Shown: positions 45,111 through 55,929, counted from the stretch's first letter. The stretch: 64,000 nt of DNA from Chamaelirium japonicum (GCA_947650365.1 CANTAL010000146.1:1-64000); one strand, 5' to 3'. Notes: generated by a model not told the origin, from the letters alone. Translations and numbers: made by a program.

Positions 45111-45170
45111 CTAAACTTAACCGGGATCCTTTGCGTTCACCTGCCATGAACGGAAGCATCCTGGCGTAGG

Positions 45171-45571
45171 CATACCCCTCAAAGGGCAAGCCCGCTGAAC
45201 AGGATCATCGGGGGAAATTAACCGGGCAGGGGGCAGCTAGCACTTATTAGTTTCCTTTAAAAATAAAAATGGTTTAAGTCTCTTGAGTGTAGGGAAGTTT
45301 TTGAAATCATTTGGTTTGCTTATCGTTTTTCGGGCTCATAGACTAATTGAGTTTTAGCAAGCATGCCGAGTTTCTCGTTTGCATATACTTTAAAATAAAA
45401 AGTTTGAATCGAATTAGCTGCCTTGCCCGGGGTATCACTCTCGAGATCGCTGCGAAACTCCTAAAGCGGACTCATGAGCGACACAGGGAAAGAAATAAAC
45501 AAAGAGCTCAAAAAGATATTTCTATTCATCGCATTTATCATTGAGATTACAACGGGGTTACAAAAGGAGGC
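45171..45571. other. AT-rich spacer between the 78-bp repeat and the antisense gene
   Basis: No convincing gene is seen. The stretch is AT-rich relative to the rest of the element, with tracts such as CTTTAAAAATAAAAATGG and CTTTAAAATAAAAAG. It is conserved in element B at 63604-64000. It is the likely 3' untranslated and polyadenylation region of the antisense gene, though I find no clear AATAAA on the minus strand. Confidence 0.6.
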
Positions 45572-48500
45572 CTAGGCTGGGCCAGCACCCACGCCGTCGT
45601 CATTACCGCGCTTCCTCTTTTTCGACCTTTCGGCCTTGTACTTCTCGATGGCATCGAGCGCGCCTTTCCGCAGAAGCTCGTCGAGCTGCGCCTAGAGGCG
45701 GCGTTGCTGAGAGTGGAGATCTTGGAGATGTGTTTCCCTCAGAGACGCGATCTCATCCCTAGAAGCCGCCAGCTGACGTTGAAGATCGGAGATTTCCTTT
45801 TGGGCGGCCTCTTCAGCTCGACGGGCCCCTTGCACATCGGATAGGGCGCGGTCGCGGGCGTCCTCAACCGAAGCTAGCGTGGTGGTGAAGGTGGCGGCCC
45901 GCTGGCGCAGTTCGTCAACCTCCGTGTTAGAGGAGGCGACCTGCTGGCGCAGCCGGTCCACTTCAGCCCGCAGCTCGCCCAACCGGTCCATTTGGCGAAT
46001 ACGGTAGATGTACTCGTCTACTCTCCTCTCCGAGTCATGAAGAGTGTCATCGTAGAGGGCGACAGTGTCTCCCGCGACGCCCGCGACCTCGTCGGCGAGA
46101 GCTCGGCTGACCCGCTCTACCTACGGAAAGGGAAAACAGCTAGAGTTAGAGGTTAGAACAGGGGTTTGGGACAAAGAAGTATGAAGGTAATCTTACCTTG
46201 AGGAGTCGGTTGATGAGAGTGATGTAGGGAGTCCGGGCGAAGATGTTACGCCCCAGGATCTCCCGCATGAAGAAGGGGGCACGCTCGGGGTCGCCTGAGG
46301 AGGGGCCCGCCTGGCTCGTCACGGAAGAAGCAGCCGGGGGAGGCACGTCGACGGCAGTAGCGGCGGGCTCGCCCTCTTGGGCACCGGCACCCCCTTTCTT
46401 GATGAAGGGAGGCACGGCGGCTCCCCTTTGTCCAGGCAAGTCCGGGTCCGAGGCTTCCGAGCTGGAGCTCGGAAGGTCGTCCAGGATGGCCCCCAGGTCC
46501 GGAGACCAGTAGACCAACCTGCCCAGCTCCGGGAGAGGAGGAACCTCAAGAGCGACGAGCGCGGGCTCAGGCACGGGCGCGCTGGAAGCGGCAGGCGCGG
46601 GCTCGGGCACGGGCGCGGGCGAGCTGAGGGCCGGCACAGGCGCGGGCTCGGGCGCGGGCGCGCTGAGAGCAGGCGTAGGCGTGGGCTCGGGCGCGGGCGC
46701 GCTAATAGCAGGCGCAGGCGCGGGCTCGGGCGCGGGCGTGCTGAGGGCAGGCGCAGGCACGAGCGCGGCCTCGGGCGCGGGCTTGGGCACAGGCGCGGGC
46801 GCGCTGAGGGCAGGCACAGGCGCACTGGCAGCAGCAGGCATGGCACGCAGGGAGTGAAGGGCGCAGGCGCGCTGACAGCAGCAGGCGCGGGCGCACTGGA
46901 GTCAGTAGGCGCGGGCTCGGGCGTAGGCGCGCTGAGGGCAGTTGGCGTGGGCTCGGGCGCGGGCGCACTGGCAGTAGCAGGCGCGGGCGTAGGCGCACTA
47001 AGAACGGCAGGCGCAGGCGCTGGCGCGGGCGTGCTGGGTGCAGGCGCGGCCGGTGTTGGTGTCGCGCTCGGAATAGGCGGGAGGGTTGAGCTCGGCGGAA
47101 CCGGTCCCTCTAAGGGCGGGGGAGGCCCCGCAGATGCATTCGCGGGCTCATCTTTCGAAGCCCGCTCCTCGTCGTCTGAGCTGGAGGTCGTGCTGAGATC
47201 ATCGGCTGATCCCAAGCCCGCCTCCACGAGGGCGGCCTTCCTCCGCTCCTCGACGACTCGTTGGAAGACTTCACGAGCCTCCCGAACAATGTTGCCCTCT
47301 CCCGATAGGCGGGCTGGAGGAGTCTTCTTCTTCTTCGTTTTCTTTCGCGAGGCGCCCTCCTCTGGATTCATCACCGCAACAAACAAAGTTTTAGTCAGGT
47401 CACCTGGGAATCCGCGCATCAGCACTTCAGCCATTGGGGACTCCACTTCCGCCATGCTGAGAAGGAGCTCGACGCGCTGATCCTCGGGCTCGACGAAGGA
47501 AATGCGACGTCGCCGAGGCTCCGGGACTGAGACCCTCGGAGAAATGACAGAAAGGGTGGTCGCCTGACCTGGGGCTGCTTCGTGGGTTGGTGGCGGCGGT
47601 TGGGGGACGTCCTCCTCGCGGAGCATCTCGAGGGTGTCCTTGTCGGCGATCTTGATGGGGGAAGCCCGCTTCTTCCCCTTCTTCGCCGAGGTCGCCGCCC
47701 CGGAGGTCGAGGGCGCCGCCGTGGATGTTGCGGCAGCGCGTCTCGAGACCGTGACCTTCTTCCGCACCACCTTCTGCCGGGGGGTGACGACGCCAGTCCG
47801 GAGATCCTTCCACAGGAAGGAGAAGTCCGGCGGAAGGACCTTCTCGAGGGTTCGACCCCCGAGGAAGTCCAGGATCGCCTCGTCGATCGATCTCTCTCGG
47901 GCGGCGGTGATGCACTTCTTACCCTTCGCCCGGTACTCCGAGAACTCCTTGAAGACGGGAAGGGGCGGCCTGCCGGGAAGAGCGGGGACGCCGGTGCAGG
48001 GACCCCGCCAGTCACCGTCCACCACGAAGGGGTACTGTTTCCAGTACCTATCCTTGTTCTCCACGGGGGAGAACGGGAGCAGCTCGCCGGTGCGGCCAGT
48101 CAGATAAAACTGGCCGCAGCCCACCTCGCTGAAGGCGGTCCCCGGCTTGAGGAACCACTTCTTCAGGAGGTAGGCGAGGGGGATCCTCACGTTGAGGGCT
48201 TCCTCAATTCGAGAAAGCCCGTAGAGGATCCCCCACGAGTTTCCTGGAAGCTGAGCTGGGCATAAGCCCGCCAGTTCCAGTAGCTCGCTCGCGAGGTGGT
48301 TCAGGGGCAGCCGGAGCCCTGACCAAATCTACCCCACGGAGACCGCCGTACCGGAGAGCGGCCTCCCCGAGTGCGAGAAGGGCAGGATGGCGAGCTCCTG
48401 AGGGATGTTCGCCGCAGAGCGCAGGCTAGCAGGGACCGGCGCGCCGCTGATGTCGTTGAACCAGACAACAGCGGGCTCCCTTGAGGGAACCTCCTCCCTA

Positions 48501-48598
48501 ATTCCTGGCTCGAGCACCGAAATGGGGGCAATGTTGAGAGGTTCCTCATGGGAGGAAGCAGCAGCAGCAGTAGCAGAAGTGGCAGCAGAAGAAGCCAT
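45572..48598 (-). pseudogene. Antisense extra gene of element A (aORF), spliced, broken
   Basis: The gene reads opposite to gag-pol. The start is ATG at 48598 (MASSAATSATAAAASS). After about 90 residues an in-frame TAG (48329-48331) interrupts an otherwise continuous frame. The next roughly 110 residues, rich in W, G and L (motifs LPGNSWGILYGL, KKWFLKPG, FYLTGRTG), resemble the plant 'putative gypsy-type transposon' domain family (Pfam Transposase_28); this is recognition from memory. Then come basic stretches (KKGKKRAS, RKKTKKKKTPPAR), a long APAPxP repeat, a frameshift near 46840-46870, and a conserved end before an intron at 46121-46196. The last exon is a predicted coiled coil (RLRQQVASSNTEVDELRQRA) with a second in-frame TAG at 45692-45694, and then a KKRKR nuclear-localisation-like end before TAG at 45572. 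Full length would be about 980 residues. Function is unknown. Confidence 0.75.
46121..46196 (-). other. Putative 76-nt spliceosomal intron in the antisense gene
   Basis: On the minus strand the exon ends CTCAAG and the intron begins GTAAGATTACC. It ends TTTTCCCTTTCCGTAG, a good pyrimidine tract with AG, and the next exon starts GTAGAGCGGG. Joining keeps the frame exactly (exon 1 ends on a codon boundary at 46197, and exon 2 is open from 46120 to 45695). Reading through instead meets a stop inside the intron. The size is ordinary for plants. Confidence 0.75.
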
Positions 48599-48690
48599 AA
48601 GAGCAAGGGGAAGCTAGCGAGCTGCGAGCTGCGAGCAGTGGGAGAAGGGAGAGCTGTTTTCACGCAGTGGTAAAAATTGCCCCCCGTCCC

Positions 48691-48700
48691 CTATTTATAG
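48691..48700 (-). promoter_or_regulatory. TATA box of the antisense gene
   Basis: On the minus strand the sequence is CTATAAATAG, a near-perfect plant TATA box, about 90 bp before the ATG at 48598. This leaves room for a start near 48665 and a leader of about 65 nt. It lies well inside the element, away from the LTRs, so the antisense gene appears to have its own promoter. Confidence 0.75.
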
Positions 48701-48701
48701 G

Positions 48702-49010
48702 CGAGTGAGAGGCAGGTGAATCGGGCCGCAGTTAATTCTCGAGCGCGCCTAACGAGGCGACACGCCGGCGGTTGAAACGATAGCTCGCTGTTCTCCAATT
48801 AGGCAGTGCCACGTGGACCACGCGTGGAAAAAGCTGTGCCGGCGCCGACACTATCATTACTGACAAAAGAGGAACAAATGAAGAGGAGACACGTGTCTCG
48901 CACCGATCGGGATCTCATGATGAGATTCGTCGTATCGACATCGAGTCTCGCGCCGCATTTAAGATAAAGCGACCGTTGGAGATTCGGAGCGATACCCCAG
49001 TCACGAGATC
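48702..49010. other. Region upstream of the antisense promoter
   Basis: No gene is seen. Short open frames in several phases show no family resemblance. ACGT-core and E-box-like words occur (CCACGTGG near 48810, ACACGTGTC near 48890), which in plants can bind bZIP or bHLH factors. They lie 110-200 bp upstream of the minus-strand TATA box, so they may be promoter elements of the antisense gene. Confidence 0.45.
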
Positions 49011-49620
49011 GCCCACGGCTGGTGCCCGCAGCTCGCCCGACGCCGACCCTGACCGTGTGTGGCAAGCTCGCACCGGAAGGAGATCGCTCGTGGCTGATGC
49101 TCCCGGCCCACCCAACGTTTGTGAAATACTGGGAGTCAAAGCTCTCGACGCAGATTGCCCACGGCTGGTGCCCGCAGCTCGCCCGACGCCGACCCTGACC
49201 GCGTGTGGCTAGCCCACACCGGGAGGAGATCGCTCGTGGCTGACGCTCCCGGCCCGCCCAGCGTTTGTGAAATACTGGGAGTCAAAGCTCTCGACGCAGA
49301 TTGCCCACGGCTGGTGCCCGCAGCTCACCCGACGCCGACCCTGACCGCGTGTGGCAAGCCCGCACCGGAAGGAGATCGCTCGTGGCTGACGCTCCCGGCC
49401 CGCCCAGCGTTTGTGAAGTACTGGGAATCAAAGCTCTCGACGCAGATTGCCCACGGCTGGTGCCCGCAGCTCGCCCAACGCAGACCCTGACCGCGTGTGG
49501 CAAGCCCGCACCGGAAGGAGATCGCTCGTGGCTGACGCTCCCGGCCCGCCCAGCACTTGTGAAATACTGACAGTCAAAGCTCTCGGCGTAGACCGACCAC
49601 GGCAGGTGCCCGCAATGCAC
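49011..49620 (+). repeat. 146-bp tandem repeat before the 3' LTR
   Basis: Units starting GCCCACGGCTGGTGCCCGCA occur at 49011, 49157, 49303 and 49449, and a diverged one begins near 49595. The period is constant at 146 bp. Since 146 is not a multiple of three, the open frames seen here do not share phase between units and are not genes. The repeat lies between the antisense promoter and the polypurine tract. Confidence 0.9.
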
Positions 49621-49715
49621 AAAGTTGAGGTCGCCAATGACTGACACTCCCAATCCGACCGTCGTGTGCAATAAGACTCCTGAGCAAGCGTCAAAGTCTC
49701 TTTGGTCGCTCCCTC

Positions 49716-49727
49716 AGGAAGGGGTAA
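49716..49727 (+). promoter_or_regulatory. Polypurine tract of element A
   Basis: AGGAAGGGGTAA lies immediately before the TGTTGGGG start of the 3' LTR. This is where plus-strand DNA synthesis would be primed. Confidence 0.85.
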
Positions 49728-50879
49728 TGTTGGGGGTAGCTGAAACTCGCACAGGAGTTCGCCCTCTCCCCCGCGCTCACCAGATCATCTTGACAGGGAG
49801 CGAGATCCACAGTGGGCTGAGGGGGCCCAAGGCAAAGAGCTCGCTCAGGAGCTCACACGAGCTCGCCCAGGAGCTCGCCCGAACTCATCCAGGAGCTCGC
49901 CCGAGTTCGCCCGGGAAGCTCGCCCGAGCTCGCCTAGGAGCTCGCCCGAGCTCGTCCAGGAGCTCGCCCGAGTTCGCCCGGGAAGCTCGCCCGAGCTCGC
50001 CCAGGAGCTCGCCCGAGCTCGTCCAGGAGCTCGCCCGAGCTCGCCCAGGAGCTCTCCCAAACTCGCCCATTGGGGGTAGCTGAAACTCGCACAGGAGTTC
50101 GCCCTCTTCCCCGTGCTCACCAAATCATCCGGACAGGGAGCGAGATCCACATTGGGCTGAAGGGGCCCTAGGCAAAGAGCTCGCCTAAGCTCGCCTAAGC
50201 TCGCCCAAGAGATCGCCCGGGGGCTCGCCCGAGCTCGCCCAGTAGCTCGCTCGAGCTCGCCCAGGAACTCGCTCAAGCTCGCCCAGGAGCTCGCCCGAGC
50301 TCGCCCGACCTCGCTCAAGAGCTCGCCCATGCTCGCCCAGGAGCTCGCCCAAGCTCGCCCAGACTCCTGTTTATCGAAGAGGTTGCTCCTGCGAGGTCTG
50401 ACTCTTGATAGATATGGACGAAAGGACGGAGCAGTGCGGGGCGAGCTTGCCTTTGCTTCCTCCCTGAGACCGCCCAGACTTGAACATTCCAGAATAGCCA
50501 CCTGGCCGCGACAAGAAAGATGCTCTCCCCCACTCAAACCGCCTGGCAGGCTCAACGACAGAATGTCAGGGCGCGAGTACCAAGGACTGTCAGACCCATG
50601 TGAGCCAGAACGTGGGGGTCTAGAAGGCTCTGGAAAGAATCTCCACGTGTCGGGCCGCGGTAGGCCGCCGATTGCTATAAATGCTCACCCCCAGGCTCCA
50701 TAGTACAGGTTCGAAATCCCTTTCCCTACCACTTTGGTATACCACAGCTCGCCGTTGTGCTACCGTGACTGACTTGAGCGTTGGAGGGTCTGCGCTCCTA
50801 AGGGAGCCAGCCGTTCTCACGTTCTCTTTTCTTTGTCGTGCAGGCAGCCCGCACGGACCAGTGAAAATATCCCCCAACA
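49728..50879 (+). repeat. 3' LTR of element A
   Basis: The LTR is 1152 bp with TG and CA ends. It matches the 5' LTR with about twenty substitutions, a 9-bp addition in the minisatellite (near 50200) and two 1-bp additions. It keeps the 340-bp internal duplication. It is followed by the right target-site copy. Confidence 0.95.
50675..50684 (+). promoter_or_regulatory. TATA-like box of the 3' LTR
   Basis: CTATAAATGC is the counterpart of 38289-38298. If active here it would drive readout into the flanking satellite array on the plus strand. Confidence 0.6.
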
Positions 50880-50884
50880 GTATC
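50880..50884 (+). repeat. Target-site duplication GTATC, right copy (element A)
   Basis: GTATC follows the CA end of the 3' LTR and continues into CCATTCTAATTC of the satellite. Confidence 0.95.
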
Positions 50885-53800
50885 CATTCTAATTCATTCG
50901 TACGATCAGTTCTAATTCATTCACAAAATCTATTCTAATTCATTCATACGATCCATTCTAATTCATTCACATGAATGTATCCATTCTAATTCATTCATAC
51001 GATCCATTCTAATTCATTCACATGAATGTATCCATTCTAATTCATTCATACGATCCATTCTAATTCATTCGTACAATACATTCTAATTCACTCATACGAT
51101 CCATTCTAATACATTCATATGATCCATTCTAATTCATTTGCACGAATATATCCATTCTAATTCATTCGTACGATCCATTCTAATTCCTTCGTACGATCCA
51201 TTGTAATTCATTCGTACGATCTATTCTAATTCATTCGTACGATCCATTCTTACTCATTCGTACGATCCATTCTATTTCATTCGTCCGATCCATTCTAATT
51301 CATTCGCACGAATGTATCCATTCTAATTCATTCGTTCGATCAATTCTAATTCATTAGCACGATCCATTCTAATTCATTCGTACGATCCTTTCTAATTCAT
51401 TCGCACGATCCATTCTAATTCATTCATAGGATCCATTCTAATTCATTCATACGATCTATTCTAATTCTTTCGCACGAATGTATCCATTCTAATTCATTCG
51501 CACGAATGTATCCATTATAATTCATTCGTACGATCCATTCTAATTCATTCGTACGATCCATTCTAATTCATTCGTATGATCCATTCTAATTCATTCATAC
51601 GATCTATTCTAATTCATTCATACAATCCATTCTAATTCTTTCACACGATCCATTCTAATTCATTCGTACGATCCATTCTAATTCATTCGCACAATCCATT
51701 CTATTTCATTCGTACGATCCATTCTTACTCATTCGTATGATCCATTCTAATTCATTCGCACGAATGTATCCAGAATGGATCATACGAATGAGTTAGAATG
51801 GATCGTACGAATGAAATAGAATGGATTGTGCGAATGAATTAGAATGGATCGTACGAATGAATTAGAATGGATCGTACGAATGAATTAGAATGGATCGTAC
51901 GAATGAATTTGAATGGATACATTCGTGCGAATGAATTAGAATGGATACATTCGTGCGAAAGAATTAGAATAAATTGTATGAATGAATTAGAATGGATCCT
52001 ATGAATGAATTAGAATGGATTGTGCGAATGAATTAGAATGGATCGTACGAATGAATTAGAATGGATCGTGCTAATGAATTAGAATTGATCGAACGAATGA
52101 ATTAGCATGGATCGTGCTAATGAATTAGAATGGAACGTACGAATGAATTAGAATGGATCGTGTGAAAGAATTAGAATGGATTGTATGAATGAATTAGAAT
52201 GAATTCGTACGATCCATTCGCACGATCCATTCTAATTCATTCATACGATCCATTCTAATTCATTCATACAATCCATTCTAATTCTTTCACACGATCCATT
52301 CTAATTCATTCGTTGGATCCATTCTAATTCATTCGTACAATCTATTTTATTTCATTCGTACGATCCATTCTTACTCATTCGTTTGATCCATTCTAATTCA
52401 TTCGGACGAATGTATCCATTCTAATTTATTCGTACGATCCATTCTAATTCATTCGTACGATCCATTCTAATTCATTCGTACGATCCATTCTTACTCATTC
52501 TTATGATCCATTCTAATTCATTCGTACGATCCACTCTAATTCATTCGTACGATCGATTCTAATTCATTCGCACTATCCATTCTAATTCATTCGTACGATC
52601 CATTCTAATTCATTCGTATGATCCATTCTAATTTATTCATTCAAATATATCCATTCTAATTCATTCGTACGATCCATTCTAATTCATTCGCACGATCCAT
52701 TCTAATTCATTCGCACGAATGTATCCATTCTAATTCATTTGCACGATCCATTCTAATTCATTCCTATTATCTATTCTAATTCATTCGTACGATCCATTCT
52801 AATTCATTCGTACGATCCATTCTACGATCCATTCTAATTCATTCGTATATTCCATTCTAATTCATTAGCACGATCCATGCTAATGAATTAGAATGGATCG
52901 TACGATCCAATCTAATTCATTCATACGATCCATTCTTACTCATTCGTATGATCCATTCTAATTCAATCGTACGATCCATTTTAATTCATTCGTACGATCC
53001 ATTCTAATTCCTTCGTACGATCCATTCTAATTCATTCGTACGATCCATTCTAATTCCTTCGTACGATCCATTCTAATTCATTCGTACAATCTATTCTAAT
53101 TCATTCGTACGAGTGGATACATTCGTGTGAATGAATTAGAATGGATCGTACGAATGAGTAAGAATGGATCGTACGAATGAAATAGAATGGATTGCACGAA
53201 TGAATTAGAATTGATCGTACGAATGAATTAGAATGGATCATGCGAATGAATTAGAATGGATCGTACGAATGAATTAGAATGGATCGTACGAATGAACTAG
53301 AATGGATACATTCGTGCGAATGAATTAGAATGGATCGTACGAATGAATTTGAATGGATCGTACGAATGAATTAGAATGGATCTTACGAATGAATTAGAAT
53401 GGATCGTACGAATGAATTAGAATGGATCGTACGAATGAATTAGAATGGATACATTCGTGCGAATGAATAAGAATGGATCGGACGAATAAATTAGAATGGA
53501 TCGTACGAATGAATTAGAATGGATCAAATGAATGAATTAGAATGGTTACATTCATGTGAATGAATTAGAATGGATCGTACGATTGGATTCGAATGGATCG
53601 TATGAATGGATTAGAATGGATACATTCGAGCGAATGAATTAGAATGGATCGTACGAATGAATTAGAATGGATCGTACTAATGGATTAGAATGGATCCTAC
53701 GAATGGATTAGAATGGATACCTTTGTGCATATGAATTAGAATGGATCGTATGAATGAATTAGAATGGATCATATTAATGAATTAGAATGGATCGTACGAA

Positions 53801-55819
53801 TGAATTAGAATGGATCGTACGAATGAATTAGAATGGATACATTCGTGCGAATGAATTAGAATGGATACATTCATGCGAAAGAATTAGAATAGATCGTATG
53901 AATGAATTAGAATGGATCCTATGAATGAATTAGAATGGATCGTGCGAATGAATTAGAATGGATTGTACGAATGAATTAGAATGGATCATGCTAATGAATT
54001 AGAATTGATCGAACGAATGAACTAGAATGGATACATTCGTGCGAATGAATTAGAATGGATCGGACGAATGAATTAGAATGGATCGTACGAATGAGTAAGA
54101 ATGGATCGTACGAATGAAATAGAATAGATCGTACGAATGAATTAGAATGGATCGTACGAAGGAATTAGAATGGATCGTACGAATGAATTAGAATGGATAT
54201 ATTCGTGCAAATGAATTAGAATGGATCGTATGAATGTATTAGAATGGATCGTATGAGTGAATTAGAATGGATCGTACGAATGAATTAGAATGGATCGTAT
54301 GAATGAATTAGAATGGATACATTCGTGTGAATGAATTAGAATGGATCGTACGAATGATTTAGAATAGCTCATACGAATGAATTAGAATGAATCATATGAA
54401 TGAATTAGAATGGTTACATTCGTGCGAATGAATTAGAATAGATCGTACGAATGAACTAGAATGGATCGTACGAATAAATTAGAATGGATCGTGGGAATGA
54501 ATTAGAATGGATCGTACGAATGAATTAGAATGGATCCACCGAATGAGTTAGAATGGATCATACGAATGAATTAGAATGGATTGTACGAATGAATTAGAAT
54601 GGATTGTGCGAATGAATTAGAATGGATCGTATGAATGAATAAGAATGGATCGTACGAATGAATTAGAATGGATCGTGCGAATGAATTAGCATGAATCGTA
54701 CGAATGTATTAGAATGGATCGTACGAATGAATTAGAATGAATCGTACGATCATTTCTTATTCAATCGTCCGATCCATTCTAATTCATTCGCATGAATGTT
54801 TCCATTCTAATTCATTCGTATAATCCATTCTATTTCATTCGTACGATCCATTCTTACTCATTCGTATGATCCATTCTAATTCATTCGTATGATCCATTCT
54901 AATTCATTCGTACGATCCATTCTAATTCATTCGTACGATCCATTCTAATTCATTCGCACGATCCATTCTAATTCATTCATACGATCCATTCTAATTCATT
55001 CATACGATCCATTCTAATTCATTCCTACAATCCATTCTAATTCATTCGCCCGATCGATTCTAATTCATTCATACGATCCATTCTATTCGAATGGATCATG
55101 CGATCCATTCGAATTCATTCACACGATCCATTCTAATTCATTCATATGATCCATTCTAATTCATTCATACAATACATTCTAATTCTTTCACACGATCCAT
55201 TCTAATTCATTCGTACGATCCATTCTAATTCATTCGTACAATCCATTCTATTTCATTTGTACGATCCATTCTTACTCATTCGTATGATCCATTCTAATTC
55301 ATTCGTACGATCCATTCTAATTTATTTGTACGATCCATTCTAATTCATTCGTACAATCCATTCTATTTCATTCGTACGATCCATTCTTACTCATTCGTAT
55401 GATCCATTCTAATTCATTCGCACGAATGTATCCATTCTAATTCATTCATACAATCCATTTTAATTCATTCCGTACGATCCATTCTAATTCATTCGTACGA
55501 TCGTACGAATGAATTAGAATGGATTGTACGAATGAATTAGAATAGATTGTGCGAATGAATTAGAATGGATCGTACGAATGAATTAGAATGGATCGTACGA
55601 ATGAATTAGAATGGATCATACGAATGAGTAAGAATGGATCGTACGAATGAATTAGAATGGATCGTACGAATGAATTAGAATGGATCGTACGAATAAATTA
55701 GAATGGATACATTCGTCCGAATGAATTAGAATGGATCATTTGAATGAGTAAGAATGGATCGTACGAATGAAATAGAATAGATTGTACGAATGAATTAGAA
55801 TGGATCCAACGAATGAATT
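50885..55819. repeat. Satellite array continued between elements A and B
   Basis: The same 23/28-bp satellite continues in the R orientation in which it was interrupted by element A. Orientation switches lie near 51773 (to F), 52202 (to R), 53111 (to F), 54748 (to R) and 55503 (to F), plus a micro-inversion at 52878-52900. The junctions at 51773, 52202, 53111 and 55503 are of types found in the first array. The block ends within a monomer (GAATGAATTA) where the LTR of element B begins. Confidence 0.97.
52851..52897. repeat. Perfect 20-bp-arm hairpin within the satellite
   Basis: The arm TCCATTCTAATTCATTAGCA (52851-52870) is the exact reverse complement of 52878-52897, with a 7-nt loop CGATCCA. 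It marks a micro-inversion of about one monomer. Confidence 0.85.
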
Positions 55820-55929
55820 AGCTGAAACTCGCACAGGAGTTCGCCCTCTCCCTCGTGCTCACCAGATCATCTTGGCAGGGAGCGAGATCCACATTGGACT
55901 AAAAGGGCCCCAAGGCAAAGAACCCGCCT

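Larger units (their letters stand above)
37353..50879 (+). mobile_element. Complete Ty3/gypsy Tat-type LTR retrotransposon (element A), defective
   Basis: The element is 13.5 kb, bounded by LTRs with TG and CA ends and flanked by GTATC on both sides. In order it holds the 5' LTR, PBS, broken gag-protease and pol frames on the plus strand, a 78-bp tandem repeat, a spacer, an antisense gene on the minus strand, 146-bp repeats, a polypurine tract and the 3' LTR. Lack of a chromodomain, the dual RNase H and the antisense extra gene point to the Tat lineage of plant Ty3/gypsy elements. At least eight nonsense changes and three 1-bp deletions disable gag-pol, and a 102-bp gag segment present in element B is missing. 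The two LTRs differ by roughly twenty substitutions and three indels over about 1.14 kb, so the insertion is younger than the coding decay suggests. Confidence 0.95.

Noticed and set aside
44477-45169. Open frames of 168 and 60 codons over the 78-bp repeat taken as a gene
   Set aside because: The frame exists only because 78 is a multiple of three. The sequence resembles no protein I know and unit number varies between copies. Recorded as a repeat, with the coding question left as a finding.
46377-48265. Long plus-strand frames opposite the antisense gene (367 and 227 codons)
   Set aside because: They are low-complexity RGRAEGR-type shadows of the APAPEP repeat and neighbours. The minus strand has the promoter, intron and conserved motifs.
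48976-49694. Several frames of 65-129 codons in the 146-bp repeat
   Set aside because: The period is not a multiple of three, frames repeat the same words in shifting phase on both strands, and no domain is seen.
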